From Hyphomicrobiales bacterium (GTDB taxonomy: Bacteria > Pseudomonadota > Alphaproteobacteria > Rhizobiales > Rhizobiaceae), in assembly GCA_900471525.1 (NCBI GenBank), contig UCEZ01000032.1, positions 19,195 through 83,194 on the forward strand: 64,000 bases of DNA. The letters are read 5' to 3'. Positions within the stretch are counted from its first letter, which is position 1. Every line of letters begins with the position of its first letter. The position numbers were made by a program, and so were the translations under genes. This document shows positions 54,341 to 62,964 of the stretch, one piece after another. The notes beneath the pieces are model-generated. The model saw only the letters and a list, made by a program, of their open reading frames with translations. It was not told where the DNA came from and did not search any database.

Positions 54341-55549
54341 TCAAAAGTTCCTGTCCGACGTCCTGGTATCGATGCTGGGCTGCACGGACATGCCGGGGCG
54401 CAACAAGCCAGACAACGCAGCGTCCGAATCCAGAACAATCCTGACCGGGATGCGCTGGACCACCTTCGTGAAATTGCCGGTCGCGTTGTCGGGAGGCAGA
54501 AGCGCGAATTCCTGGCCGCTTGCCGGTGCAATGCTGTCAACGCGGCCGTGATAGATCTGACCGGGAAACATATCCATTTCAATATCCACCGACTGTCCCG
54601 GCCTGACGTCCGTCAGTTGTGTTTCCTTGTAATTGGCAACGACATATGAATCCTGCGTCGGCACGATCGTCATCAATTGCGTTCCGGCCTGGACATACTG
54701 GCCGGTGCGCAGCGTACGGTTGCCGACGACGCCGTCGATCGGCGCGATCACCTTCGCGTATGACAGGTTCAACTCGGCCTGTTGCTGGAGCGCCAGTCTG
54801 TGGGCCAGCGCGGCCTCTGCCTGGGCGATCTCCGCTTCCAGCAGGACGACCTGCTTCCTGGCGGCTCCCAGTGACGCGGTGTCCCTGGCGGTCGTGGCCC
54901 GGTTGGCCGCAAGCGATGAAGACGCCAGTTCCGCCGTCTGCACGGGGGCGATGCGGTTGACGACCAGCTTTGCGTAACGCCTGTCGTTCTGCTCTGCAAA
55001 CGTCTCGTTTGCCCGGTCGATGTCGACGGATGCCATCGCCGCGGCGATGGCATATTGCTGCGTGTCCAGTGCGGCCTTCTTGGCTTCGACCGTAGCCTCG
55101 GCGGCAGCCACCTCCGCCTTCGCCTGTTCCAGGGTTGTGGCGTAGTCCGCGTCATCGATCATGGCAACGACTTGTCCTGCCTTGACCGTCTGGTTGTCGC
55201 CAACGAGCACTTTCTTTAGGTAGCCGGACACTTTGGGAGCGACCGAACTGTTGTCGGCCTTGATATAGGCATCATCCGTCGAAACAAGGAAACGCCCCAC
55301 GGTCCAATAGTCATGGCCGAAATAGCCGGCACCGGTCACCATGATGGTCGCCGTCACCGCAAGCAGGGTCCTTTTGGCCCAACCTTTCCCACGACCTTTG
55401 ACGTGGGCGTGCACGTCACCAGCATGAGCAACGGGCTCGGTCAAGCGTTGCGTGGCTCCGGCGTCCATACGGGGTGCGGCTGGCTCGCTCACTGGTTCCG
55501 GCGCTTTGTTCGAGGATTTACCGTTCAATGCGATGACATTCTGTTCCAT
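54341..55549 (-). CDS. HlyD-family efflux adaptor (EmrA-like)
   Basis: A 402-residue adaptor with a cytoplasmic N-terminus, one membrane helix (LLAVTATIMVTGAGYFGHDY, about residues 62-82), a barrel-sandwich domain split by a long coiled coil (about 140-260) and a C-terminal beta-barrel (YVVANYKETQLTDVRPGQSV). It links the EmrB-like pump to an outer-membrane channel. It is the first gene of the emrAB-type operon, divergent from a TetR gene. Confidence 0.95.
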   Translation of the reverse strand: MEQNVIALNGKSSNKAPEPVSEPAAPRMDAGATQRLTEPVAHAGDVHAHVKGRGKGWAKRTLLAVTATIMVTGAGYFGHDYWTVGRFLVSTDDAYIKADNSSVAPKVSGYLKKVLVGDNQTVKAGQVVAMIDDADYATTLEQAKAEVAAAEATVEAKKAALDTQQYAIAAAMASVDIDRANETFAEQNDRRYAKLVVNRIAPVQTAELASSSLAANRATTARDTASLGAARKQVVLLEAEIAQAEAALAHRLALQQQAELNLSYAKVIAPIDGVVGNRTLRTGQYVQAGTQLMTIVPTQDSYVVANYKETQLTDVRPGQSVDIEMDMFPGQIYHGRVDSIAPASGQEFALLPPDNATGNFTKVVQRIPVRIVLDSDAALSGLLRPGMSVQPSIDTRTSDRNF

Positions 55550-55619
55550 CTCGAGCCACTCCTTGTGCTCTGCGGCGAACGGTTTTCAGCAACGATCGTC
55601 GCTATTAAAGAAAATATGT

Positions 55620-55797
55620 ATTTTCTAAAATATACCCTTGTGAATGAGTGTCAAGAATATTTTGGAAAATGCTTATGTTCGTAATTACAGCGTCGCTATC
55701 AGGCATCGACGAGTGGGAGACGGGCAGCGCGTTTTGAGAGGATCTCTTAGGCAGGTTGAAATCAGAACTTTTATGGAAAGTTGAAATTTTCCTAAAT
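55620..55797. promoter_or_regulatory. Three ATTTT-NN-AAAAT-type sites between emrA-like and tetR (candidate TetR operators)
   Basis: In an AT-rich intergenic region the palindrome ATTTT-CT-AAAAT occurs at 55620-55631 and ATTTT-GG-AAAAT at 55659-55670. A near copy, ATTTT-CC-TAAAT, is at 55786-55797. Two lie before the efflux operon and one before tetR, as expected for a repressor controlling both promoters. Confidence 0.55.
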
Positions 55798-55831
55798 CTG
55801 GATTAGGGTGTTCGGGAATCGAGGAGCGGCC

Positions 55832-56482
55832 ATGGAAATGCAGCTGAAGCCAATCAAACGCCCGCGCGGACGACCACAAGTGCGCAGTGACGATGAGACC
55901 AGATCGGTGCTGATCGACGCGGCCAATGAGCAGTTCAAGAAAGCGGGCTACGCGTCGACGAATATCAACTCGATCGCGCAGATGGCCGGCGTCTCGACAA
56001 AGACGCTCTACCGGCTGTTTCCCACGAAAGGGGATTTGTTTTCGGAGGTCGTCGAGCGCCGGATTGGATCATTCCTGATAGGCGTCGATGAACATAGCCT
56101 TGAAGGTTTGGAGTTACGCGACGGCCTGGAGCGGCTGCTGATTGCTTACGGCCGTCTGACGCTCTCTCTTGATACGATCGCCATCACCCGCCTGGTGATC
56201 AGTGAATCCGAGAGATTTCCCGAACTTGCGACGGTTTTTTTCCAGAAAGCCATCACGCGCACAAGCCGGGCGATGGAGCGGTGGCTCTCCGCTCAACGAG
56301 ACAAAAAAGCCATCGCGCTCGATGACGTTGCTATTGCGACCGGGATGCTGAGGGGAATGATGACGATGGAACCGCAGCGCGCGGTCATGCTTGGGCAACT
56401 CGGCGAAATATCCGATGATGAAATCGTCTCGCGCGCCCGCAGATGCTGCGAACTGTTCCTCAATGGATGCGCTAATATTTGA
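55832..56482 (+). CDS. TetR-family repressor of the EmrAB-type pump
   Basis: A 216-residue regulator with a basic N-terminal arm (KPIKRPRGRPQVRSDDETRS), a TetR HTH (NINSIAQMAGVSTKTLYRLF, about residues 45-65) and a C-terminal helical domain of the AefR/TetR_C type. The start at 55832 follows GGAGCGGCC. It is divergent from the efflux operon and probably represses it until a pump substrate binds. Confidence 0.9.
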   Translation: MEMQLKPIKRPRGRPQVRSDDETRSVLIDAANEQFKKAGYASTNINSIAQMAGVSTKTLYRLFPTKGDLFSEVVERRIGSFLIGVDEHSLEGLELRDGLERLLIAYGRLTLSLDTIAITRLVISESERFPELATVFFQKAITRTSRAMERWLSAQRDKKAIALDDVAIATGMLRGMMTMEPQRAVMLGQLGEISDDEIVSRARRCCELFLNGCANI

Positions 56483-56633
56483 TTGCTGTCCTCTCCTGGC
56501 GCTGCAAAGGCAATCTCTTTGGACGTGACGCTGGTCTGCTTCCTCTTACGGACCGTGGCCATGAGTTGGCTCGCAGTGCTACTTATCGGGCGGCCAGAAA
56601 AATACCTGACGGTAGGTTCTAACCTGCTCAAGG

Positions 56634-58061
56634 TTAGAAGATCGATGTAAACCGTCGCAAGCTACCTTCCATTGCAGCACCAAAGGACAGGACCTGTTCG
56701 TCGGCAAAACGCTGCCCGATGATCTGGAGCCCTACCGGCAAACCGTTCGACGCCATTCCGGCGGGCAGCGACAGGGCGGGAAGCTGGGGCAGCAGGTTGA
56801 AGGGGCAGGTCATATCCAGGCCCGCAAAGCGACCATCCGGCATAGTCGCGACGTAGTCGTCGTCACATTCGTTCAAGGGGGGTGCGGTGATCGCGCAGGT
56901 CGGGCACAGCAGCGCATCATAGGTTTCGAACATCTTCGCCATGTCCCGCCACATCGAGGTACGGAGCAGTTCCACGCGCTTGTAGTCCGTCGCATTGGCG
57001 ACCAGCCCGCGCTTGATCATCGAGACGACGGCGGGATCCATATTGTCTTCATGCTGCGTCAGCCGGTCGCCAAAAAAGGAAGACATGAACACGCACCAGA
57101 CGTCGAACCATTGGTCGTTGACAGCCCGAGTCCAACGCATCGGCACTTCATCAACGACGGCACCCAGGCTGCGAATTCTCTCGATCGCCTCGCGCATGAC
57201 AACATCGACTTCCGGCTGGATCTGGTAATATCCGAGATCCATGGAGAAGGCGAAGCGTCTGCCTTCCAGACTTCCCTTGCGCGCGGCCTCTGCAGAAAAT
57301 CTCAACGGTAGCGACATGATGTCGTCGTCGCTGGGGCCGCTCACTGTCTCCATGAAGGCGGTGGCATCACCGATAGTCCGGGCCAGGGGGCCGAAATGCG
57401 AGATGTTGTCAAAGACGCTTGGAAGGATCGTCATGGGGATGCGACCAAGGCTTGGCTTCAGCCCGACCACGCCGCAGAAGGCGGCGGGAATGCGTACGGA
57501 GCCTCCCATATCGGTGCCTTCAGCAAACGGTACGACGCCCGTCGCAACAGCCACGGCCGAACCGCCGGAAGAGCCGCCGGGAGTCCTTTCCGGGTCCCAC
57601 GGATTGCGGCTCGCCCCCCATCGCGGGCTTTTCGTGAAGCTTGCATAGGCGAATTCCGGCGTCGTCGTCTTGCCGATCAGGATGGCGCCGGCCTCTTCCA
57701 GCCGGCGAATGCAAAGCGCGGTTTCCCCCGGCACCCAATCGCCGGATGTCCAGGACCCAAGCGTGGTCAGATCCCCTTTCGTCGGTGTCAGGTCCTTCGC
57801 CGCAAAAGGAACGCCGTGAAGCGCACCGAGGTTCTTGCCCTCGGAAATTGCCCGGTCCGCGTTGCGCGCCGAAGCGAGCGCCTCCTCTTCGCGGATCACC
57901 GCAAAGGCATTGAGAGTGCTATTGACGGTTTTTGCGCGGTGAATGGATTCGGTTACGATGGCCTCGGCGGTGAACCGGCCCGAGCGAATTCCGTCTGCGA
58001 TTTCGGTGGCCGGAAGGTCCAGCGGATGGCGCGCTGAAAGGACGTTCTGGGGCTTGTTCAT
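56634..58061 (-). CDS. Amidase-signature family amidase
   Basis: A 475-residue amidase with the Ser-cisSer-Lys catalytic set: Lys in GVPFAAKDLTPTKG and both serines in PGGSSGGSAVAVATG, with GTDMGGSVRIPAAFCGVVGL following. It hydrolyses an amide; specificity is not predictable. The start at 58061 has GGAGCCCGACC ahead. It is divergent from a LuxR-type regulator (114 bp apart), which may control it. Confidence 0.92.
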   Translation of the reverse strand: MNKPQNVLSARHPLDLPATEIADGIRSGRFTAEAIVTESIHRAKTVNSTLNAFAVIREEEALASARNADRAISEGKNLGALHGVPFAAKDLTPTKGDLTTLGSWTSGDWVPGETALCIRRLEEAGAILIGKTTTPEFAYASFTKSPRWGASRNPWDPERTPGGSSGGSAVAVATGVVPFAEGTDMGGSVRIPAAFCGVVGLKPSLGRIPMTILPSVFDNISHFGPLARTIGDATAFMETVSGPSDDDIMSLPLRFSAEAARKGSLEGRRFAFSMDLGYYQIQPEVDVVMREAIERIRSLGAVVDEVPMRWTRAVNDQWFDVWCVFMSSFFGDRLTQHEDNMDPAVVSMIKRGLVANATDYKRVELLRTSMWRDMAKMFETYDALLCPTCAITAPPLNECDDDYVATMPDGRFAGLDMTCPFNLLPQLPALSLPAGMASNGLPVGLQIIGQRFADEQVLSFGAAMEGSLRRFTSIF

Positions 58062-58174
58062 GAGGTCGGGCTCCGTTCTTTCGAGCTTATTGCATTTCGT
58101 TGGCAAAGCGTGCTTGCTGCCGGGGGCGCTGCCATGTCAGTTTTCAGGATTGCCGGGAAGGGTTTGTATTTTCG

Positions 58175-58957
58175 ATGAGTTCCGCTGCCGTATCGAAAGC
58201 CCAGACGCCGTCTTTTGACGCCTGGAACGCCAGTCTCGGCGCAGCGGCAAGCGCCATCGGCTCGCACGAATTTCCCGATGCCCTGGCCGCGGCCCTGCGC
58301 CTTCTGTCTCCGTTCCAGATGATGAACGGTTTTCTCTATTCTCCGGATGGCCACGCTTTCGATCTCTACAATGAAAAGATCGTCGCCAAGCGTTCGATCA
58401 TCGTCGATCGTTATCTGGCCGGGGCTTTCGTGCTCGACCCGTTCTACGATGCCGCCCGCGCCGATGGCAGCGAGCGCATGATCGTGATGCGCGATCTCGC
58501 GCCCGATGATTTCGCACAGACCGAGTATTTCCGGCTGCACTACGCGACAACGGAGATTGTCGATGAGATCGGTTTCGTGATGAAACTCGAAGGCAACTTT
58601 GTCGGCGTTCTTTCTCTGTCGAGGACCCGCATCGCACCCATATTTTCCGAGAGCGATCTGAAGCGCCTGAGATCCGCCGCGCCGGTCGTTTGTGCATTGG
58701 GTAAACGGCACTGGTTTCACGCCCCAAGCCTTTCTCTGGATATCAAGACCGCGTCGCCAGCCTCGAAGATCGAGCATCCGTTGCTCACCAGACGGGAGCT
58801 TGAGATCGTCACGCTGATCCTGAAGGGACATTCCAACCTCTCGCTTGCCGCGGTCCTCTCCCTGTCGCCGAATACGGTCAAGGTGCATCGTCGGCAGGTT
58901 TACGCAAAGCTGAACATCTCGAGCCAGGCGGAGTTGTTCCGTCTCTTTCTGGCATGA
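58175..58957 (+). CDS. LuxR-type HTH regulator
   Basis: A 260-residue protein with a GAF-like N-terminal region (about 20-165) and a LuxR/GerE HTH at the end (LTRRELEIVTLILKGHSNLS, LSLSPNTVKVHRRQVYAKLN). The conserved residues of acyl-homoserine-lactone pockets are not evident, so quorum sensing is not implied. The ATG at 58175 is chosen with GGGAAGGG upstream. It is divergent from the amidase and convergent with the APC permease. Confidence 0.85.
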   Translation: MSSAAVSKAQTPSFDAWNASLGAAASAIGSHEFPDALAAALRLLSPFQMMNGFLYSPDGHAFDLYNEKIVAKRSIIVDRYLAGAFVLDPFYDAARADGSERMIVMRDLAPDDFAQTEYFRLHYATTEIVDEIGFVMKLEGNFVGVLSLSRTRIAPIFSESDLKRLRSAAPVVCALGKRHWFHAPSLSLDIKTASPASKIEHPLLTRRELEIVTLILKGHSNLSLAAVLSLSPNTVKVHRRQVYAKLNISSQAELFRLFLA

Positions 58958-58985
58958 GGCCCGGCCGCAGGCCGAGCCCCTTTCC
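58958..58985 (+). terminator. Hairpin after the LuxR-type gene
   Basis: GGCCCGGCC-GCA-GGCCGAGCC followed by CCTTT forms a nine-pair stem with one mismatch directly after the stop, a plausible terminator for this gene. Confidence 0.5.
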
Positions 58986-58996
58986 GACCTGACGGC

Positions 58997-60328
58997 CTAT
59001 TCCGCAAAATCCATTTCCGGCGGAGCCGTCTGGAAGACGCGTGTAAGATAGGCAAGATAGACAACGCCGATCACCAGCCAGACGAGACCGAGAACCTTGG
59101 CATTGCTGTCGAGGTTCCAGAGCAGGAAGAGGTCGCAGACAGCCGCGACCGACGGAATGACGAGACCGATCAGGGCACCGAGCGGCTTAACCTCTGCATT
59201 GTCCTTCAGATAGAGCGCGATCACCGAGATATTGACGGCCGTGAAAGCCAGGAATGCGCCGAAGTTGATGAAGGAGGTCGATGTCGTGACGTCCATGGTC
59301 AGGGCGAGCAGGCCGACAATGCCGACGAGAGCGAGGTTGAGGACCGGTGTCTGCCATTTCGGATGCAGGCTGCCGAAGAAGGATGACGGCAACACCTTGT
59401 CGCGTCCCATGGCGTAGAGCAGGCGGCCGACGCTGGCCTGGGCGGCGAGGCCGGAGGTGAACTGCGCGACGACGAGCGTGGCGAGGAAGATCGTGACGAA
59501 CAGATCGCCGCCGATCGTTTTTGCGATTTCTGAGGCTGCAGCATCGGCGGCAACAAATTCGAAACCCGGATGGGCAAGCTGCGTGACATAGGCCGAGGCA
59601 ATGAAGATCAGACCGCCGGCAAGCGCCGTGATCAGGATCGCCCTCGGCATCGTGCGCTTGGCGTCCCTGGTCTCTTCGGTGAGTGTCGATACCGCGTCAA
59701 AACCGAGGAACGAGTAGGCGGCAATGGCAGCACCGGCGACAGAGGCAGAGAACGGCACCTCCGCCTTGAAGAAGGGCGTGACGGAGGCAAGGCCGCCGGC
59801 GCCGTTCAGTGCAACGACATATCGCGCAGCCAGGAAGACGAAGGCTGCCAGAACCGCGAGCTGCACCAGCATGAGGATGAAATTGATGCGGTTGGCAAAG
59901 GCGATGCCGACGACGTTGACGACCGTGGTCACCGCGATGAAGCCGATGATCCAGGCCCAGGCTGGAATGGCCGGGAAGGCGGATGTGAGATAGGCGGCGC
60001 CGATCAGCCAGATCACCATCGGCAGGAAGAAATAATCGAGTAGGACCGCCCAACCGACGAGGAAGCCGACGCTCGGATTGATCGATCTGCGGGCATAGGT
60101 ATAGGCCGATCCGGCGACGGGATAGACGCGCGCCATGACGCCGTAGCTGATGGCTGTCAGAAGGATTGCCCCGGCGGCCACGAGATAGGCCATCGCCGTC
60201 GTCCCCTGGCTTGCCGTCGCCAGCGCACCGAAGGTGCCGAAGACGATCATCGGTGTCATATAGGCAAGGCCGAAGAGCACGACGGACCAGAGCCCGAGCG
60301 TACGGTCAAGTTTCACAGTGTTGTTCAT
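58997..60328 (-). CDS. APC-family amino-acid/amine permease
   Basis: A 443-residue APC transporter with twelve predicted helices; it opens LWSVVLFGLAYMTPMIVFGT and has AGSAYTYARRSINPSVGFLV and GFDAVSTLTEETRDAKRTMP, typical of the PuuP/YeeF branch for amino acids or polyamines. It lies between the LuxR gene and a branched-chain-type ABC operon; the two may import related nitrogen compounds. Confidence 0.92.
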   Translation of the reverse strand: MNNTVKLDRTLGLWSVVLFGLAYMTPMIVFGTFGALATASQGTTAMAYLVAAGAILLTAISYGVMARVYPVAGSAYTYARRSINPSVGFLVGWAVLLDYFFLPMVIWLIGAAYLTSAFPAIPAWAWIIGFIAVTTVVNVVGIAFANRINFILMLVQLAVLAAFVFLAARYVVALNGAGGLASVTPFFKAEVPFSASVAGAAIAAYSFLGFDAVSTLTEETRDAKRTMPRAILITALAGGLIFIASAYVTQLAHPGFEFVAADAAASEIAKTIGGDLFVTIFLATLVVAQFTSGLAAQASVGRLLYAMGRDKVLPSSFFGSLHPKWQTPVLNLALVGIVGLLALTMDVTTSTSFINFGAFLAFTAVNISVIALYLKDNAEVKPLGALIGLVIPSVAAVCDLFLLWNLDSNAKVLGLVWLVIGVVYLAYLTRVFQTAPPEMDFAE

Positions 60329-60818
60329 GTTCCGCCTCCGCGAAGAGTTGTTGTTGATCTTCTTGGAAACTGCGCGGTGCAGATGATCTAGCTATTCCCA
60401 CGCAGGTCTCCGCCCGCTGTCTTTTTATGACGGAAGCATGACGGAGCGGATGGCGGCCGAATATAACCCCAAGGTGTTACGCCGCCAGAATAAGGATCGA
60501 CAAAGGCGGCGCGAGATTTGGTTGTAAAATCAGCAGATAATTTTCATTGGTCGAATGAATAAAATTCTGATCTCATTTCGCCAACGGTTTTGCGCTGCAT
60601 TGTTATCCGCGACATCGGGCGGCAGTCCGAGACGCTTCCCGTCAAAAGTGCGTTGACACGTCGCCTCGGTCTCTGATACCCAAATCTAGTGCAAAGATGC
60701 ACATAAAAATCCACTCGACGTTGCTGGGCATCTGTTCTTAGTACGTCGCTTTGCGTTTTGATAAACGCGATCGTGTGGATAACCGGTGTTCAGCTCTTAC
60801 AAATGGAGATGAATAACC
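60329..60818. promoter_or_regulatory. Divergent promoter region (490 bp) of the APC permease and ABC operon
   Basis: No gene is present. Direct repeats ATGACGGA at 60427-60434 and 60438-60445 (11-bp period) and the inverted repeat GCGTTT-TGAT-AAACGC (60753-60768) are the clearest regulatory candidates; the latter sits about 50 bp before the binding-protein start. The region is notably AT-richer around 60530-60580. Confidence 0.45.
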
Positions 60819-62033
60819 GTGGGAACAGCTCTTTCAGCCAAAACATTGATAATATCGACGGCACTGGCGCTATTGCCGGCCGCAGCCTTTGCCGACACCA
60901 AAATTGCCGCTATCTTTGACCTGACCGGTGGCCTGAATATCTATGGCATCCAGCAGAACAACGCCTTGCAGCTTGCCGTGGAGGCCATCAACGGGCAGGG
61001 CGGCGTGCTCGGCGCACCGATCGAAGTCGCCTCCTATGACGCGCAGTCGGAACAGAGCAAATACATCCAGTATTCGAACACGGCAATCCTGAAAGACCAG
61101 GTGAAAGCCTTGTTTGCCGGACTGACGAGCTCGTCGCGGGAGGCGATCCGGCCGATCGTCCGCAAGGCAAATATCCCCTATTTTTATACCGCACTCTACG
61201 AAGGTGGCGCTTGCGACAAGCAGACTTTCGTCACGGGTTCGTCCGCGTCCCAGCAGCTTTCTGTCCTGATCGACTGGGCTGTCAAAAAGTACGGCAAGAA
61301 GATCTACATCATGGCGCCCGACTACAATTTTGGGACCATTTCCGCTCACTGGATCAAGGAGTACGCCAAACAGGCGGGCGCCGAGGTCGTCGGTGAAGAT
61401 TTCCTGGCACTGACCATTACGGACTACGCCCCGACGATCCAAAAGATCCAGGCGTCCAAGCCGGATTTTGTCGTGGCGCTGCCGGTGGGTGCAAACCAGA
61501 CGGGGTTCCTCGAGCAATTTGCGGCGGCTGGCCTGAAGGACACCATCGGCATGGTGTCGACAAATTACGGTTCCGGTAACCAGCAGGTCGTCGTCTCTCC
61601 AGATGCCGGAAAGGGTTTGATCGCCAGTCAGGGTTATTTCCAGCCCGTCGACAATCCCGCGAATGCCGAGTTCGTCAAGCTGTGGCAGGCGAAATACGGC
61701 AGTGAAACGCCGATCGTTTCCGAAGCCGTCGATGTCTGGAATTCCGTTCACCTGTGGGCGGCGGCCGTCAACAAGGCGGGCAGTGCCGACAGCGAACCGG
61801 TCATCGCGGCTCTCGAAAGCGGTCTGACGTTCGATGCGCCGAACGGCATGGTCAAGCTGGAGCCGGGTTCGCATCATCTGCGTCAGAACATCTACATCGC
61901 AGAAGGCGACGACAAGCACAGCTTCAAGATCGTTGAAACCTTCTCCGATGTCGCTCCAACCTACGAGAACGAGAAATGCGACCTTGTCGCCAATCCGTCG
62001 CTCGCCGAGCATTTCACCCCGGAAAGCCAGTAA
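60819..62033 (+). CDS. Branched-chain/amide-type ABC substrate-binding protein
   Basis: A 404-residue periplasmic binding protein of the LivJ/AmiC/UrtA class, with a Sec signal peptide (LIISTALALLPAAAFA) and DLTGGLNIYGIQQNNALQLA and GLTSSSREAIRPIVRKANIP. A GTG start is used; GGAGAT lies eight bases upstream and no in-frame ATG fits. The pattern is closest to amide or urea binders, which would suit the nearby amidase. It leads a HAAT operon. Confidence 0.92.
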   Translation: MGTALSAKTLIISTALALLPAAAFADTKIAAIFDLTGGLNIYGIQQNNALQLAVEAINGQGGVLGAPIEVASYDAQSEQSKYIQYSNTAILKDQVKALFAGLTSSSREAIRPIVRKANIPYFYTALYEGGACDKQTFVTGSSASQQLSVLIDWAVKKYGKKIYIMAPDYNFGTISAHWIKEYAKQAGAEVVGEDFLALTITDYAPTIQKIQASKPDFVVALPVGANQTGFLEQFAAAGLKDTIGMVSTNYGSGNQQVVVSPDAGKGLIASQGYFQPVDNPANAEFVKLWQAKYGSETPIVSEAVDVWNSVHLWAAAVNKAGSADSEPVIAALESGLTFDAPNGMVKLEPGSHHLRQNIYIAEGDDKHSFKIVETFSDVAPTYENEKCDLVANPSLAEHFTPESQ

Positions 62034-62087
62034 GGTTTGACATCGAGCGCTTTCCCGGCGGGAAGGCGCTCGACTGAGGAGGTTTCA

Positions 62088-62954
62088 ATGGAAATCGATT
62101 ATCTGGCGACGGTGCTGCTGTCGTCGCTCTCAAGCGCATCCATCCTTCTGATCGCGACGATCGGGCTGGCGGTTGTCTTCGGGCTGATGGGTGTCATCAA
62201 TCTTGCCCATGGCGAGTTTCTGATGATTGGCGCCTATACAGCGCTCACGACGACGCAATGGGGCGTTCCCTATGCCCTGTCCATCCCGATCGCCGTCGTC
62301 GTCACGATGACGATCGGTGCAACGGTCGAAATCCTTATCATCAGCCGATTGTACGGCCGGCTTTTCGACACGATGCTGGCGACCTGGGGGCTGAGCATCG
62401 CCTTCTATCAACTGGCGGTGCTGATTTTCGGGACCGTTACGCCAGGCATCGGCATGCCGCGATACAGCCTCAGGATCGGGGACTACAGCCTGGCCGGCTA
62501 TCCGTTGCTGATGATCGCCGTCGCGGCCCTGATGGCTCTATTCGTCTATGCCCTCATGACCCGCACGGCTTATGGCCGAAAGGCGCGAGCCGCAATCCAG
62601 GTTCCGGAAATGGCGCAGGCCATCGGCATCGACTCGTCTCGCGTCAACACACTGACCTTCGCCATCGGATGTGGACTTGCAGGCTTTGCCGGGGCGGTTC
62701 TCTTGCCGATCGTGCCGGCGACGCCTTCGATGGGCTTCGCCTTCGTCATCAAGGCCTTCCTCACCGTCGTCGTTGCCGGGCCAGTCACACTGACTGGAAG
62801 CGTCCTTGCGGCAATCGGTCTGGGCGGCGGGGCTTCGATCACCGCGAGCTTTCTCACCTCCGTGGCGGGCGACGCGTTCTTTTTCCTTATCACGGCATTG
62901 CTGCTCTGGCTTTTCCCCATGGGAATATCGGCCACGTGGCGCCGCAAGATGTGA
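62088..62954 (+). CDS. Branched-chain-type ABC permease (LivH/UrtB-like)
   Basis: A 288-residue permease with about eight predicted helices; GLMGVINLAHGEFLMIGAYT is the LivH hallmark near the N-terminus. It forms the channel with the next gene. The start at 62088 follows GAGGTTTCA; the longer frame adds 17 unrelated residues. It is 54 bp after the binding-protein gene in the same operon. Confidence 0.93.
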   Translation: MEIDYLATVLLSSLSSASILLIATIGLAVVFGLMGVINLAHGEFLMIGAYTALTTTQWGVPYALSIPIAVVVTMTIGATVEILIISRLYGRLFDTMLATWGLSIAFYQLAVLIFGTVTPGIGMPRYSLRIGDYSLAGYPLLMIAVAALMALFVYALMTRTAYGRKARAAIQVPEMAQAIGIDSSRVNTLTFAIGCGLAGFAGAVLLPIVPATPSMGFAFVIKAFLTVVVAGPVTLTGSVLAAIGLGGGASITASFLTSVAGDAFFFLITALLLWLFPMGISATWRRKM

Positions 62955-62964
62955 GCCGCTACCC

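Noticed and set aside
58175..58957. LuxR-type protein as an acyl-homoserine-lactone quorum sensor
   Set aside because: The conserved ligand-pocket residues of TraR/LuxR are not evident and no LuxI gene is nearby.
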